Below, piece after piece: positions 41,878 to 49,989 of a stretch of DNA of 64,000 nt. Origin of the DNA: Chryseobacterium balustinum (lineage in GTDB: Bacteria; Bacteroidota; Bacteroidia; Flavobacteriales; Weeksellaceae); assembly GCF_900168205.1 (NCBI RefSeq), contig NZ_FUZE01000017.1, forward strand, positions 34,267 to 98,266. Direction: 5' to 3'. The first letter of the stretch is position 1. The number at the start of each line of letters is the position of its first letter. The notes under the pieces are model-generated. The model was given only the letters and a program-made list of their open reading frames with translations, searched no databases and had not been told where the DNA came from. Position numbers and translations under genes: made by a program.

Positions 41878-43089
41878 ATGAAACGTTCCGGAACCGCAAC
41901 TTTACCACTTCACTACGGAAAAGTACCGCCTTGGCTTTATGAAAGAATGGCTGTACTCGGACTTTCCATCGTAGAAGTAATGCTTGCAGATTACGGGAAA
42001 AATGAAGTTCTTCGAAGATTAGCAGATCCGTTTTGGTTTCAAAGTTTTGGTGCTGTGATGGGAATGGATTGGCATTCTTCCGGAATTACAACATCTGTTA
42101 TGGGAGCTTTAAAACGCAGCATCAATCCAAATTCCAAAGAACTCGGAATTTATATTTGTGGCGGAAAAGGTAGGTTTTCAAAAGAAACACCTAATGAACT
42201 TCTCATCATCGCCGACAAAACAGGATTAGATGGAAACGAATTAGTTCGTGCCAGTAAACTTTCTGCAAAGGTTGATAATACTGCCATTCAGGATGGTTAT
42301 CAGTTATACCTTCATAATTTTATCCTTTCAGATGAAGGAAATTGGGCAGTCGTACAACAGGGAATGAATGATACCGACGGAACCGCAAGAAGATATCATT
42401 GGCATTCGGAAAATATGGAATCTTTTGTCGACGAACCGCACAAAGGAATTCAGGGAATTAACCGTGGAAATATTCTGAACCTTACAGCTCACGAAGCTCA
42501 GGAAAGCCGCAAAGGAATTTTAGAAATTTCCCATACCAATTCAGAAAAAATCATGCAGGATTTCGCCAATTTGATCTTACCTGCGCATCATGATGTTCGT
42601 GCTTCTGATGTTGATTTGAAAAAACTCGGAACACTTTTGTACATGACAAGAGAAAACCAGCCTGAAAACTTTGAAGAATTGCTTTTATTGAAAGGTGTAG
42701 GACCTAGAACTTTACAGAGCCTTGCTTTGGTAAGCGAAGTTATTCACGGTTCGCCTTCAAGATTCAGAGATCCTGCGAGATTTTCTTTTGCACACGGCGG
42801 AAAAGATGGGCATCCGTTTCCTGTTCCCATTAATGTTTATGATGAAACCATCAATATTCTTCAGAAAGGAATCGAAAAATCTAAATTGGGTAATTCAGAT
42901 AAACTGCAATCCATCAATAAACTTCATACGATTATTGCAGAAGCAGAGAAAAATTTTACTCCGAATTTTGATATTAACGAAGTGATTGAAGAAGAACGTC
43001 AAAACTCATGGCGATTTGGTGGTAAAACAGTATTCGGTGATGCTGAAAAACCTTCAAAACCTAAACCGATTCAGCTTTCTTTGTTTTAA
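41878..43089 (+). CDS. DUF763 protein with helix-hairpin-helix and C-terminal sliding-clamp-binding motif
   Basis: A 403-residue protein. The start RSGTATLPLHYGKVPPWLYE is the DUF763 signature. The middle has a helix-hairpin-helix-like segment LLLLKGVGPRTLQSLALV (residues ~265-290), usual in DNA-binding repair proteins. The last five residues are QLSLF (399-403), exactly the consensus by which polymerases and repair proteins bind the DnaN clamp; dnaN is in this window at 61450. Together this suggests a DNA-processing role. The catalytic activity is not known to me. A 14-copy heptanucleotide repeat sits just upstream. Confidence 0.88.
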   Translation: MKRSGTATLPLHYGKVPPWLYERMAVLGLSIVEVMLADYGKNEVLRRLADPFWFQSFGAVMGMDWHSSGITTSVMGALKRSINPNSKELGIYICGGKGRFSKETPNELLIIADKTGLDGNELVRASKLSAKVDNTAIQDGYQLYLHNFILSDEGNWAVVQQGMNDTDGTARRYHWHSENMESFVDEPHKGIQGINRGNILNLTAHEAQESRKGILEISHTNSEKIMQDFANLILPAHHDVRASDVDLKKLGTLLYMTRENQPENFEELLLLKGVGPRTLQSLALVSEVIHGSPSRFRDPARFSFAHGGKDGHPFPVPINVYDETINILQKGIEKSKLGNSDKLQSINKLHTIIAEAEKNFTPNFDINEVIEEERQNSWRFGGKTVFGDAEKPSKPKPIQLSLF

Positions 43090-43157
43090 ATTTACTTGCT
43101 AAGATTGGTTTAAATATCCTTAAATGATCTCAAAAATAAGTATTTAATTAGCATCTA

Positions 43158-43228
43158 GTTTGTCATTCCGCAGGAATCTCAACTATTTAAAATAAATTCT
43201 TTGCTTAGATTCCTACGGAATGACAAAA
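43158..43228. repeat. Dispersed palindromic repeat, copy 2
   Basis: Arms at 43158-43179 and 43207-43228 match the element at 7132-7200 arm for arm. The gap 43090-43402 shows no gene on either side of it. Confidence 0.8.
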
Positions 43229-43402
43229 TGGGCATTTAAATTTGATAAGTTTTTTCAACAGAATTGGTAAACTAATGTATTAAAAATACTTTGTGATTAA
43301 TTAAAAATTTAGGATTACAATATTTAAATTCAGGTAATCCAAAAAAAAACACTTTCAATTCCAATAAAAATTTTAATTTTAAAATCTTAAAATAGTATTT
43401 GA

Positions 43403-43993
43403 ATGACCAGCAAAGCCTTTGACGTTTACCGCGATTTTCCTTTCTTTTTTCAGGAAGAGCTTGAGGAAATTATTCAGGCGCACGAAAAAGTAATTTTTCA
43501 AAAAGGGGAAACTATCCTTCAGGAAGGCAAAATGGCTAATGAATATTATATTTTAGAAAAAGGTTTGGCGCGTTCGTTTGTAAATGATTTCAACGGAAAT
43601 GATGTAACGACAAACTTTTTTACAGAAAACGAAATTATCATTGATGTTTCTTCACTATTTCAAAGAATTCCTACACAGGAGAATATTGTCTGCATCACCG
43701 ATTGCGAATGTTGGAAGCTTGATTTTGATGTTTTTCAGGAACTGTTTCATAAAATTCCGAATCTCAGAGAATGGGGAAGAGCATGGATGTCTCAGCAGCT
43801 TTTTTTATACAAACAGCGTTCAGTAGAGATGTTCACGCTTTCTGCAACCAAACGCTATCTTCATCTTTTAGAGCAAAAATCTCAGGTGATACAGTTTGCT
43901 CCTTTAAAACAAATTGCATCTTACTTGGGAGTTACCGACACTTCATTAAGCAGAATCCGCAAAGAATTGGTGTCACATCCAAAGAAAAATTAA
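43403..43993 (+). CDS. Crp/Fnr-family transcriptional regulator
   Basis: A 196-residue regulator: N-terminal beta-roll domain (EKVIFQKGETILQEGKMANE, then YYILEKGLARSF) and a C-terminal helix-turn-helix (LKQIASYLGVTDTSLSRIRKE). The phosphate-binding cassette needed to hold cAMP (GE...RxA) is not preserved (the region reads ENEIIIDVSSLFQR), so it is unlikely to be a cAMP receptor for the cyclases upstream. It is the first gene before the VOC/DinB/SRPBCC run and may control part of it. Confidence 0.88.
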   Translation: MTSKAFDVYRDFPFFFQEELEEIIQAHEKVIFQKGETILQEGKMANEYYILEKGLARSFVNDFNGNDVTTNFFTENEIIIDVSSLFQRIPTQENIVCITDCECWKLDFDVFQELFHKIPNLREWGRAWMSQQLFLYKQRSVEMFTLSATKRYLHLLEQKSQVIQFAPLKQIASYLGVTDTSLSRIRKELVSHPKKN

Positions 43994-44069
43994 ATCTTGT
44001 CTTATGGCAAGTTGATTTTCGCAATGACTTGGTAATTTTGGTTAAAAGTTTAACATCAAAAATTACAAA

Positions 44070-44483
44070 ATGGAAATCAATCAAATTTATGTAAACCTTC
44101 CTGTAAAAGATGTTCAGAAAACGAGAGAATTCTGGACAAAACTTGGGTTTTCTATCAACGAACAATTTTCTGATGAAAAAGCAATCTGTGTAATCATGAA
44201 ACAAGATCATATTTACACCATGTTTTTAAAAGAAGAGTTTTTCCAAACTTTCACAGACAGACCTGTTGCAAAGGGAGATACTACTCAAACGCTTCTTGCG
44301 ATTGGCGTAAACAGTCGTGAAGAAGTTGATGAAATGGTGGAAACTGCTACAGAAAATGGAGGTTCCAAATACAGTGAGCCAAGAGATTATGGCTGGATGT
44401 ATCAGAAAACTTTTTCAGATTTAGACGGTCATCAGTGGGAAGTTCTTTTTTCAGATATGTCTCAGCTTCCTGCAGAATTTTAA
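44070..44483 (+). CDS. VOC-superfamily protein, tandem copy 1
   Basis: A 137-residue glyoxalase/bleomycin-resistance-fold protein. NQIYVNLPVKDVQKTREFWTKLGFSINE opens the first module and DYGWMYQKTFSDLDGHQWEVLF the last, with the usual metal-ligand positions. It is very similar to the next gene and therefore one half of a tandem duplication. Substrate unknown. Confidence 0.85.
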   Translation: MEINQIYVNLPVKDVQKTREFWTKLGFSINEQFSDEKAICVIMKQDHIYTMFLKEEFFQTFTDRPVAKGDTTQTLLAIGVNSREEVDEMVETATENGGSKYSEPRDYGWMYQKTFSDLDGHQWEVLFSDMSQLPAEF

Positions 44484-44509
44484 ATTTTCACCTAATAAAA
44501 AATTACAAA

Positions 44510-44917
44510 ATGAAAGTCAATCAAATTTATGTGAACCTTCCGGTAAAAGATATTCAGAAAACAAAAGAATTCTGGACTAACGTAGGATTCAGCATCAACG
44601 AGCAGTTTTCAGACGATAAAGCAGTTTGTGTTGTGTTGAACGATACTATTTACGTCATGTTTTTAACGAAAGAATATTTTCAGACATTTTCAGAAAGACC
44701 TGTTCCAAAAGGCGATACAACACAAGTTCTGGTTGCAATTGGTTTAAACAGTCGTGAAGAAGTTGATCAGGTTGTTAATGCAGCCGTAGCGAACGGAGCT
44801 TATCAACATGAGGAACCACAAGATTACGGATGGATGTATCAAAATTCTTTTTGGGACATCAACGGACACGGATGGAATGTGACGTTTGCTGATATGTCTC
44901 AACTACCTCAAAGATAA
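44510..44917 (+). CDS. VOC-superfamily protein, tandem copy 2
   Basis: A 135-residue paralogue of the previous gene; the opening NQIYVNLPVKDIQKTKEFWT and FSINEQFSDDKAVCVV stretches are nearly the same. The chosen ATG at 44510 gives the same start as copy 1 and clears the preceding stop; the longer frame from 44435 overlaps it. It is followed five bases later by a DinB gene, so an operon is likely. Confidence 0.85.
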   Translation: MKVNQIYVNLPVKDIQKTKEFWTNVGFSINEQFSDDKAVCVVLNDTIYVMFLTKEYFQTFSERPVPKGDTTQVLVAIGLNSREEVDQVVNAAVANGAYQHEEPQDYGWMYQNSFWDINGHGWNVTFADMSQLPQR

Positions 44918-44921
44918 TCAA

Positions 44922-45383
44922 ATGGAAACGCAATCAAACGATATTGAAATTCTAAAATTTCTGATATTCAGCAATTACAAAGTGATTTCAATGAATATTA
45001 ATGATATTTCAAACGAAGAAGCAATGGTTTTTCCTAATGGTGAAGCGAATTGTATGAATTGGATTTTAGGACATTTAATTTACATAAGAAATGCTTTTCT
45101 GAATGTTTTGGGTGAAGAACCGGTTTGGGACAACAAAAAATTTTCATGCTACAACAGAGGAGAAATTCCTTTGAACAGAAAAGATGAATTTGTAAGTTTT
45201 GAAGAATTAAAATTGTACTTAAAAGAATCTCAGAATAAGTTTGAAATGAAATTGAATAGTCTTGAAAGTCTTGATTCTGCAATAATTAATGACGTTTCAG
45301 GATTATCTCTTCACGAAATTTATCACAGCGGTCAATTCGGATATCTCAGAAGGGTTTTAGGAAAACCCGGAGCTATAAAATAA
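44922..45383 (+). CDS. DinB-family four-helix protein, first copy
   Basis: A 153-residue protein with the DinB fold: MNWILGHLIYIRNAFLNVLG supplies the first metal histidine, and GLSLHEIYHSGQFGYLRRVLG the two later ones (HExxH-like spacing). DinB-type enzymes include mycothiol/bacillithiol-dependent transferases that handle electrophiles. The start at 44922 lies after the VOC stop, unlike the longer frame from 44886. Confidence 0.8.
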   Translation: METQSNDIEILKFLIFSNYKVISMNINDISNEEAMVFPNGEANCMNWILGHLIYIRNAFLNVLGEEPVWDNKKFSCYNRGEIPLNRKDEFVSFEELKLYLKESQNKFEMKLNSLESLDSAIINDVSGLSLHEIYHSGQFGYLRRVLGKPGAIK

Positions 45384-45446
45384 AATCTGCGAAGGAAATT
45401 TAAACACGAATTTCATAGAATTCAAAACAAAATTAAACTAAACAAA

Positions 45447-45971
45447 ATGGATACACCAAAATCATCAAAATTAGAAATTATAATTCCTGCATTTCGAGGT
45501 CACAGTCAGAGTTTTCTGATGGTTCTTGATGGAATTTCAGAAGAAGATGCGCTGAAAAGAATTGAAGGCAGAACAAACCATATCGTTTGGATGGTAGGTA
45601 ATTTTCTCGATATGCGCTATGCAATGGGAAGCGTGCTCGGATTAAATGAAGAATTTGAGTTTAAAGATTTTTTCTTTCAGGGAAAAGCGTTAGATACAAA
45701 CTTAGATTACCCGTCTTTACAACAATTGAAAGATTCTTTTCATAAAATCTCACCGCTTGTTTACAATAAATTATTGGAAGCTTCAGACGAAGATTTAGAG
45801 AAAGCATTTCCGATGGGAATGAACATTGATTTTTTTCCGGAAAACACACTCAATTTCATCGGAATGTGCATTGGTCGTGAAGATTATCTGTGCGGACAAA
45901 TCGGATTGATGCGCAGAATTCTCAATTACGAAGGAATGAAATACGATTTTGATGAGAATATGAAGTATTAA
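45447..45971 (+). CDS. DinB-family four-helix protein, second copy
   Basis: A 174-residue protein with RTNHIVWMVGNFLDMRYAMG (first histidine) and a C-terminal FIGMCIGREDYLCGQIGLMRRIL, where the usual HExxH-like metal pair is less obvious (ExxxxxQ). It is clearly related to the previous gene in length and layout but more diverged. The metal site may be partly lost. Confidence 0.7.
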   Translation: MDTPKSSKLEIIIPAFRGHSQSFLMVLDGISEEDALKRIEGRTNHIVWMVGNFLDMRYAMGSVLGLNEEFEFKDFFFQGKALDTNLDYPSLQQLKDSFHKISPLVYNKLLEASDEDLEKAFPMGMNIDFFPENTLNFIGMCIGREDYLCGQIGLMRRILNYEGMKYDFDENMKY

Positions 45972-46001
45972 AATCAAATGTAGATTTAAATATATTTAAA
46001 A

Positions 46002-46042
46002 CAGATTCTTCACTGCACTTCGTTTCGTTCAGAATGACAAAA
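46002..46042. repeat. Dispersed intergenic repeat (CAGATTCTTC...CAGAATGACAAA type)
   Basis: CAGATTCTTCACTGC and CGTTCAGAATGACAAAAC form the element's two ends. Its right end shares AGAATGACAAA with the palindromes at 7132 and 43158. The gap 45972-46258 otherwise contains only more repeat-like sequence. Confidence 0.6.
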
Positions 46043-46066
46043 CGTATAAAAATATAACTTATTTTC

Positions 46067-46145
46067 TTTGCTGAATCAAACGCCTTTGCGAACGAAAAAC
46101 ATTCTCAATTAGATAAAAAATCTTTGTGCTCTTTGCGTTTAAATA
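46067..46145. repeat. Dispersed intergenic repeat, copy 2 (TTTGCTGA...GCGTTTAAA type)
   Basis: It shares with 39629-39708 the blocks TTTGCTGA, AACGCCTTTGCGAA and CTTTGCGTTTAAA in the same order. It is followed by ACAAAT-rich sequence of a type often seen between flavobacterial genes. Confidence 0.6.
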
Positions 46146-46258
46146 AACACAAATGATACAAATGTTTACACAAATTTCACGATAAATTTAATTGTTTTAT
46201 TCGTGAAAACCATTAGCGAAATTCGTGTTTAAAAAACTAACTTTTAAAAATAAAAATC

Positions 46259-46690
46259 ATGGCAAAATTAAATCCGTACCTGAATTTTGACGGTACAGCA
46301 GAAAAAGCATTTACATTTTACAAATCTGTTTTCGGCGGAGAGTTCGTTGGAGAAATTCACAAAATGGGAAATGCTCCCGGAACTGAAAATCTTTCAGACG
46401 AAGAAAAAAATAGAGTAATGCACATTGCTCTTCCCATTGGCGGAGACCTTTTGATGGCTTCAGATATTGTGCCGTCATTCGGACAGAAATTAACCGTTGG
46501 AAATAATAATTATGTTTCAATTTTTCCTGATTCCAGAGAAGATGCGGATAGAATTTTTAAAGGACTTTCGGAAGGTGGAAATATTGAAATGCCAATTGAA
46601 GACCAATTTTGGGGAGACTATTTCGGAAGCTTTCAGGATCAGTTCGGTGTTCATTGGATGATTAATTATAACGAAGAATACACAAAATAG
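46259..46690 (+). CDS. PhnB-like VOC protein
   Basis: A 143-residue protein. LNPYLNFDGTAEKAFTFYKSVFGGEF is the standard opening of the PhnB/3-demethylubiquinone-like VOC group, and QFGVHWMINYNEEY the end. These are soluble small-molecule-binding or isomerase proteins with largely unknown substrates. A short terminator-like hairpin (GGGTA...TACCC, 46709-46740) follows. Confidence 0.85.
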   Translation: MAKLNPYLNFDGTAEKAFTFYKSVFGGEFVGEIHKMGNAPGTENLSDEEKNRVMHIALPIGGDLLMASDIVPSFGQKLTVGNNNYVSIFPDSREDADRIFKGLSEGGNIEMPIEDQFWGDYFGSFQDQFGVHWMINYNEEYTK

Positions 46691-46761
46691 TTTTATATTT
46701 AATTAATGAAAGGGTAGATGTGAGTTTACCCTTCCTTTTACACATTAAAACAAAATATTAA

Positions 46762-47175
46762 ATGGACAAAGTTAAAATTGACATTACGATCTTGGCACCG
46801 GTAGAAAAAGTTTGGGATTATTTTAATGCTCCAAAATACATTACCAAATGGAATTTCGCGCACGAAAGCTGGTATTGCCCAAAGTCTGAAAATGATTTGA
46901 AGGTAGGTGGGAAATTCAACAATAGAATGGAAGCAAAAGACGGAAGCTTCGGATTTGATTTTATAGGAACTTATGACGAAGTGATTCCGAATGAAAGAAT
47001 AAAATATCATATTGAAGACGGAAGAGAAGTAGAAGTGATTTTTGAGAGAATAGACGAAAATACCACCAAAGTAACCGAGATTTTCGATCCTGAAAAACAA
47101 AATTCAGTTGAGATGCAGCGTGAAGGATGGTATGCGATTCTCAACAATTTTCATAAATATGTAGAAAACAATTAA
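46762..47175 (+). CDS. SRPBCC (AHSA1-like) ligand-binding protein
   Basis: A 137-residue START-like protein. VKIDITILAPVEKVWDYFNAPKYITKWNF is the usual opening of AHSA1/SRPBCC proteins, followed by GGKFNNRMEAKDG and EGWYAILNNFHKYVEN. They bind hydrophobic molecules in a deep pocket. It is followed after 14 bases by a helix-hairpin-helix gene. Confidence 0.87.
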   Translation: MDKVKIDITILAPVEKVWDYFNAPKYITKWNFAHESWYCPKSENDLKVGGKFNNRMEAKDGSFGFDFIGTYDEVIPNERIKYHIEDGREVEVIFERIDENTTKVTEIFDPEKQNSVEMQREGWYAILNNFHKYVENN

Positions 47176-47189
47176 TAATTTTTTGCAAT

Positions 47190-47447
47190 ATGATCAACTT
47201 AATAATAATGGCGAAGTGTTTAAGCTCTATTTGTGCTGTTAATTATGTTGCGAATGGAGATTTTTTAAAGGGCATTATAGCGATGCCCGCAAGAAGAGCT
47301 CTTGAAAAAGAAAAAATAAATTCTTTGGAAAAACTTTCAGATTATTCTGAGCAAGAAATCATGCAACTTCACGGTTTTGGAAAAAACACGATGGAGAAAT
47401 TAAAATGCTATATGCAGGAAAATCAGATTTCTTTTAAAAATAATTAA
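47190..47447 (+). CDS. Small helix-hairpin-helix protein (RNA polymerase alpha C-terminal-like)
   Basis: An 85-residue protein whose C-terminal 55 residues, AMPARRALEKEKINSLEKLS followed by QEIMQLHGFGKNTMEKLKCY, form a helix-hairpin-helix domain like the RNA polymerase alpha C-terminal domain and many short DNA-binding proteins. The start is uncertain: 47190 or 47208 (MAKCLSS). A role in binding DNA or nucleoprotein is likely. Confidence 0.7.
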   Translation: MINLIIMAKCLSSICAVNYVANGDFLKGIIAMPARRALEKEKINSLEKLSDYSEQEIMQLHGFGKNTMEKLKCYMQENQISFKNN

Positions 47448-47465
47448 AAATTTACTACACATACT

Positions 47466-47494
47466 TTGTCATTGCGAGCAAAGCGAAGCAATCT
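47466..47494. repeat. Dispersed repeat fragment (TCATTGCGAGC...GCGAAGCAATCT)
   Basis: TTGTCATTGCGAGC and AAGCGAAGCAATCT are the ends of a widely dispersed flavobacterial intergenic element. An inverted relative with ATTGCTTCGTCGC and TCGCAATGAC lies at 60285-60316. Confidence 0.65.
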
Positions 47495-47591
47495 TTAAAC
47501 ATAAATACGTTAAATATCTTGTCCTAAATAACACAGAATAAATATTTAAGCAATTCGTGTTTGAGCTCAATCAACCCTAAATTTTAAAATA

Positions 47592-48455
47592 ATGAATAAC
47601 AATATTTTCCCATGCCTTTGGTATGATGGTGATGCAAAAGAATCAGCTGAATTTTATTGCAAAATATTTGACGGAAAAATTACTGCAGATACTCCGGTAG
47701 TTTTAAATGTAGAACTTTTCGGGCAGAAATTAATGCTTTTAAATGGTGGCCCGCATTTTGAAAAAAATGCTTCCGTTTCGTTTATGGTAATGTGTGAAAC
47801 CGAAGATGAAGTTCAGAAATATTGGAATCAATTAGAAGACGGAGGGATTGTTTTGATGGCGTTAGATTCTTATCCTTGGAGTAAAAAATATGGTTGGATC
47901 CGAGATAAATTTGGAGTTACTTGGCAAATATATTTAGGTGAAAAGAAAAGCGAGCAAAGAATTATTCCGACTTTAATGTTTATTCATCAAAATAACGGAA
48001 AAGCATTGGAAGCAATGGAATCGTACACCAAAATTTTCCCCAATTCAAAAATAGAAAGTGTTCTGAAATATGGAGAAGGGGTAAATGGTGAAAATCACGA
48101 AGTTCCGGAAAATGTACAGCACGCCCATTTTCAGATTAATGGCTATTCTTTATTCTGCATGGATAACTCTTATGATCATAAATTCGATTTTAATGAGGGA
48201 ATTTCAATGGTTATTATGACAGAAAATCAGGAAGAAACAGATCATCTTTGGAATTCATTAACTGCAGATGGAGGTAGAGAAAGTATGTGTGGTTGGCTGA
48301 AAGATAAATTCGGAATGAGCTGGCAAATTGTACCCAAAAGATTAATTGAGTTGATGGGCGATTCTGATCAGCAAAAAGCCCAAAATGTAGTACAGGCAAT
48401 GATGAAAATGCAAAAAATTGTAATTAAAGATTTAGAAGAAGCTTATAATTCTTAA
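47592..48455 (+). CDS. Two-domain PhnB-like VOC protein
   Basis: A 287-residue protein made of two PhnB-type modules: IFPCLWYDGDAKESAEFYCKIF to GVTWQIYLGE (1-115), and IIPTLMFIHQNNGKALEAME to FGMSWQIVPKRLIELM (~122-257). Each resembles the single-domain gene at 46259. The second ends in a helical tail. The family was once labelled 3-demethylubiquinone-9 3-methyltransferase, but it lacks methyltransferase motifs and its function is unknown. Confidence 0.85.
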   Translation: MNNNIFPCLWYDGDAKESAEFYCKIFDGKITADTPVVLNVELFGQKLMLLNGGPHFEKNASVSFMVMCETEDEVQKYWNQLEDGGIVLMALDSYPWSKKYGWIRDKFGVTWQIYLGEKKSEQRIIPTLMFIHQNNGKALEAMESYTKIFPNSKIESVLKYGEGVNGENHEVPENVQHAHFQINGYSLFCMDNSYDHKFDFNEGISMVIMTENQEETDHLWNSLTADGGRESMCGWLKDKFGMSWQIVPKRLIELMGDSDQQKAQNVVQAMMKMQKIVIKDLEEAYNS

Positions 48456-48465
48456 AATTTGCTGG

Positions 48466-48540
48466 AATTCAGGTGGTGGAGGCTGGAAGTCTTTTTAAGT
48501 CAGAAACAACTTCCAACATCCAGCTTCGATCATCCAACTT
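48466..48540. repeat. Dispersed repeat with GGCTGGAAGT/ACTTCC...CCAGC arms
   Basis: GGAGGCTGGAAGTC and ACTTCCAACATCCAGC form imperfect inverted arms over ~55 bases in the gap before the SDR gene. Similar GGAAG-rich palindromes are common between flavobacterial genes. Only one copy is here. Confidence 0.45.
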
Positions 48541-48590
48541 TTCTTTTCGGCTTGTGATTTGATGAGGTTTATTCATAAAAAGATTTGCTT

Positions 48591-49424
48591 ATGAAGACGC
48601 AGAACAAGTCAAAATCACTTTCCAAAGTACCTAAAGACGGTTTGTATCCTGAGATTATCAGGCAAAATTATTTAGGAAGTAAAAAATTATTTAATAAAAA
48701 AGCCATTATTTCCGGGGGCGACAGCGGAATCGGTCAGGCAGTAGCCGTGCATTTTGCAAGAGAAGGAGCCGATGTTGCTGTTATTTATAAAGAAAGTGTA
48801 AAAGATGCCAGAGAAACCCAAAGATTGGTTGAAAAAGAAGGTCAGAAATGTATTCTTTTCAAAGGTGATATTTCTAAAAAAGCATTTAGAAAAAATACTT
48901 TAGAAAAGATTAGTAAACATTGGAAAAATGTTGATATTTTGGTCAATAATGCCGGAATTCAGTTTCCGAAAAGTGAGATTGAAAAAATTTCGGATGATCA
49001 GATTAATGAAACATTTAATGTCAATATTATTTCAATGATTTCTTTTACAAGAGATTGTTTGAAGGTAATGAATAAAGGCGCACGAATCATTTGTACCACT
49101 TCTGTAACTGCGTATCGCGGAAGCGATCATCTCATTGATTATTCGGCAACAAAAGGAGCGATTGCAACATTTGTCCGGTCATTGTCCACAAATCTTGCTG
49201 AGCGTAAAATCTTAGTCAACGGTGTTGCTCCGGGGCCGATTTGGACTCCGCTAGTGAAAGAAACTTTTGAAGATATTGCCTCTTTCGGAAAAGATACACC
49301 TTTAAAAAGAGCAGGTCAACCTTCAGAAGTTGCACCTGCATATGTTTTTCTGGCTTCGGAAGATTCCAGTTTTATCACGGGTGAAATTATTCACATCAAT
49401 GGCGGTGATTTTGTCGGCGGATAA
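48591..49424 (+). CDS. Short-chain dehydrogenase/reductase (YghA/general stress type)
   Basis: A 277-residue enzyme. The NAD(P) loop is SGGDSGIG (41-48), NNAG and the catalytic YSATK are present, and it ends SSFITGEIIHINGGDFVGG. The N-terminal extension DGLYPEIIRQNYLGSKKLFNKK is typical of the YghA/general stress protein 39-like subgroup, which reduces aldehydes or alcohols during stress. The frame begins at a TTG two codons earlier, but ATG 48591 is preferred. Confidence 0.88.
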   Translation: MKTQNKSKSLSKVPKDGLYPEIIRQNYLGSKKLFNKKAIISGGDSGIGQAVAVHFAREGADVAVIYKESVKDARETQRLVEKEGQKCILFKGDISKKAFRKNTLEKISKHWKNVDILVNNAGIQFPKSEIEKISDDQINETFNVNIISMISFTRDCLKVMNKGARIICTTSVTAYRGSDHLIDYSATKGAIATFVRSLSTNLAERKILVNGVAPGPIWTPLVKETFEDIASFGKDTPLKRAGQPSEVAPAYVFLASEDSSFITGEIIHINGGDFVGG

Positions 49425-49433
49425 ATATTTTTA

Positions 49434-49481
49434 CCTAAACCTAAACCTAAACCTAAACCTAAACCTAAACCTAAACCTAAA
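49434..49481. repeat. Short tandem repeat, eight copies of CCTAAA
   Basis: Eight perfect hexamers lie between the SDR stop and the SRPBCC start at 49500, leaving only 18 A/T-rich bases before the ATG. A six-base unit would not shift a reading frame but would change promoter or leader spacing. Confidence 0.95.
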
Positions 49482-49499
49482 CTAAATATAAATTAAATT

Positions 49500-49928
49500 A
49501 TGGAAACTTTAGAATTCGAAATTAAGATTAATGCAACTCCCGAAAAAATTTGGACGGTTCTTTGGGATGATATGAGTTATAGACAATGGACTTCGGCGTT
49601 TTCTAAAGGCTCTTTTTATGTAGGAACTTGGGATGAAGACAGCATCATTAAATTTTTTGACCCCAATAACAATGGAATGTACAGCCGTGTTCTAAAAAAT
49701 GATCCCAATAAAGAAATGACTTTTTTGCATTTGGGTGAAATTTATGATGGTGTGGAAGCTCCACAAGATTGGGGCAACGCCACAGAATCTTATATTTTGG
49801 AAGAAACAGAAGAGGAAACCATATTAAAAGCGACCATTAAGTCTTCATCGGAATTCAAAGATTTTTTTGAAGAAAAATTTCCTGCTGCACTTCAAAATGT
49901 AAAGAATCTGGCTGAAAATCAGCTCTAA
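49500..49928 (+). CDS. SRPBCC (AHSA1-like) protein
   Basis: A 142-residue START-fold protein. LEFEIKINATPEKIWTVLWD opens the fold, followed by YRQWTSAFSKGS and a C-terminal helix FKDFFEEKFPAALQNVKNLA. The likely role is binding or modifying a small hydrophobic molecule. The next gene, 61 bases on, is a related SRPBCC protein. Confidence 0.85.
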   Translation: METLEFEIKINATPEKIWTVLWDDMSYRQWTSAFSKGSFYVGTWDEDSIIKFFDPNNNGMYSRVLKNDPNKEMTFLHLGEIYDGVEAPQDWGNATESYILEETEEETILKATIKSSSEFKDFFEEKFPAALQNVKNLAENQL

Positions 49929-49989
49929 ATGATTGATTGCAAAGACACAAATGATTTTAACCAAATCACACACATCAAAAATCATTATT

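Noticed and set aside
41733..41942. Open frame encoding repeated INYQLST units
   Set aside because: It is the translation of the CTATCAA tandem repeat (three units make seven codons) and runs into the DUF763 gene; there is no sign of a real protein.
43403..43993. Crp/Fnr protein as the cAMP receptor for the cyclase cluster
   Set aside because: The region corresponding to the cAMP phosphate-binding cassette lacks the needed GE and R residues.
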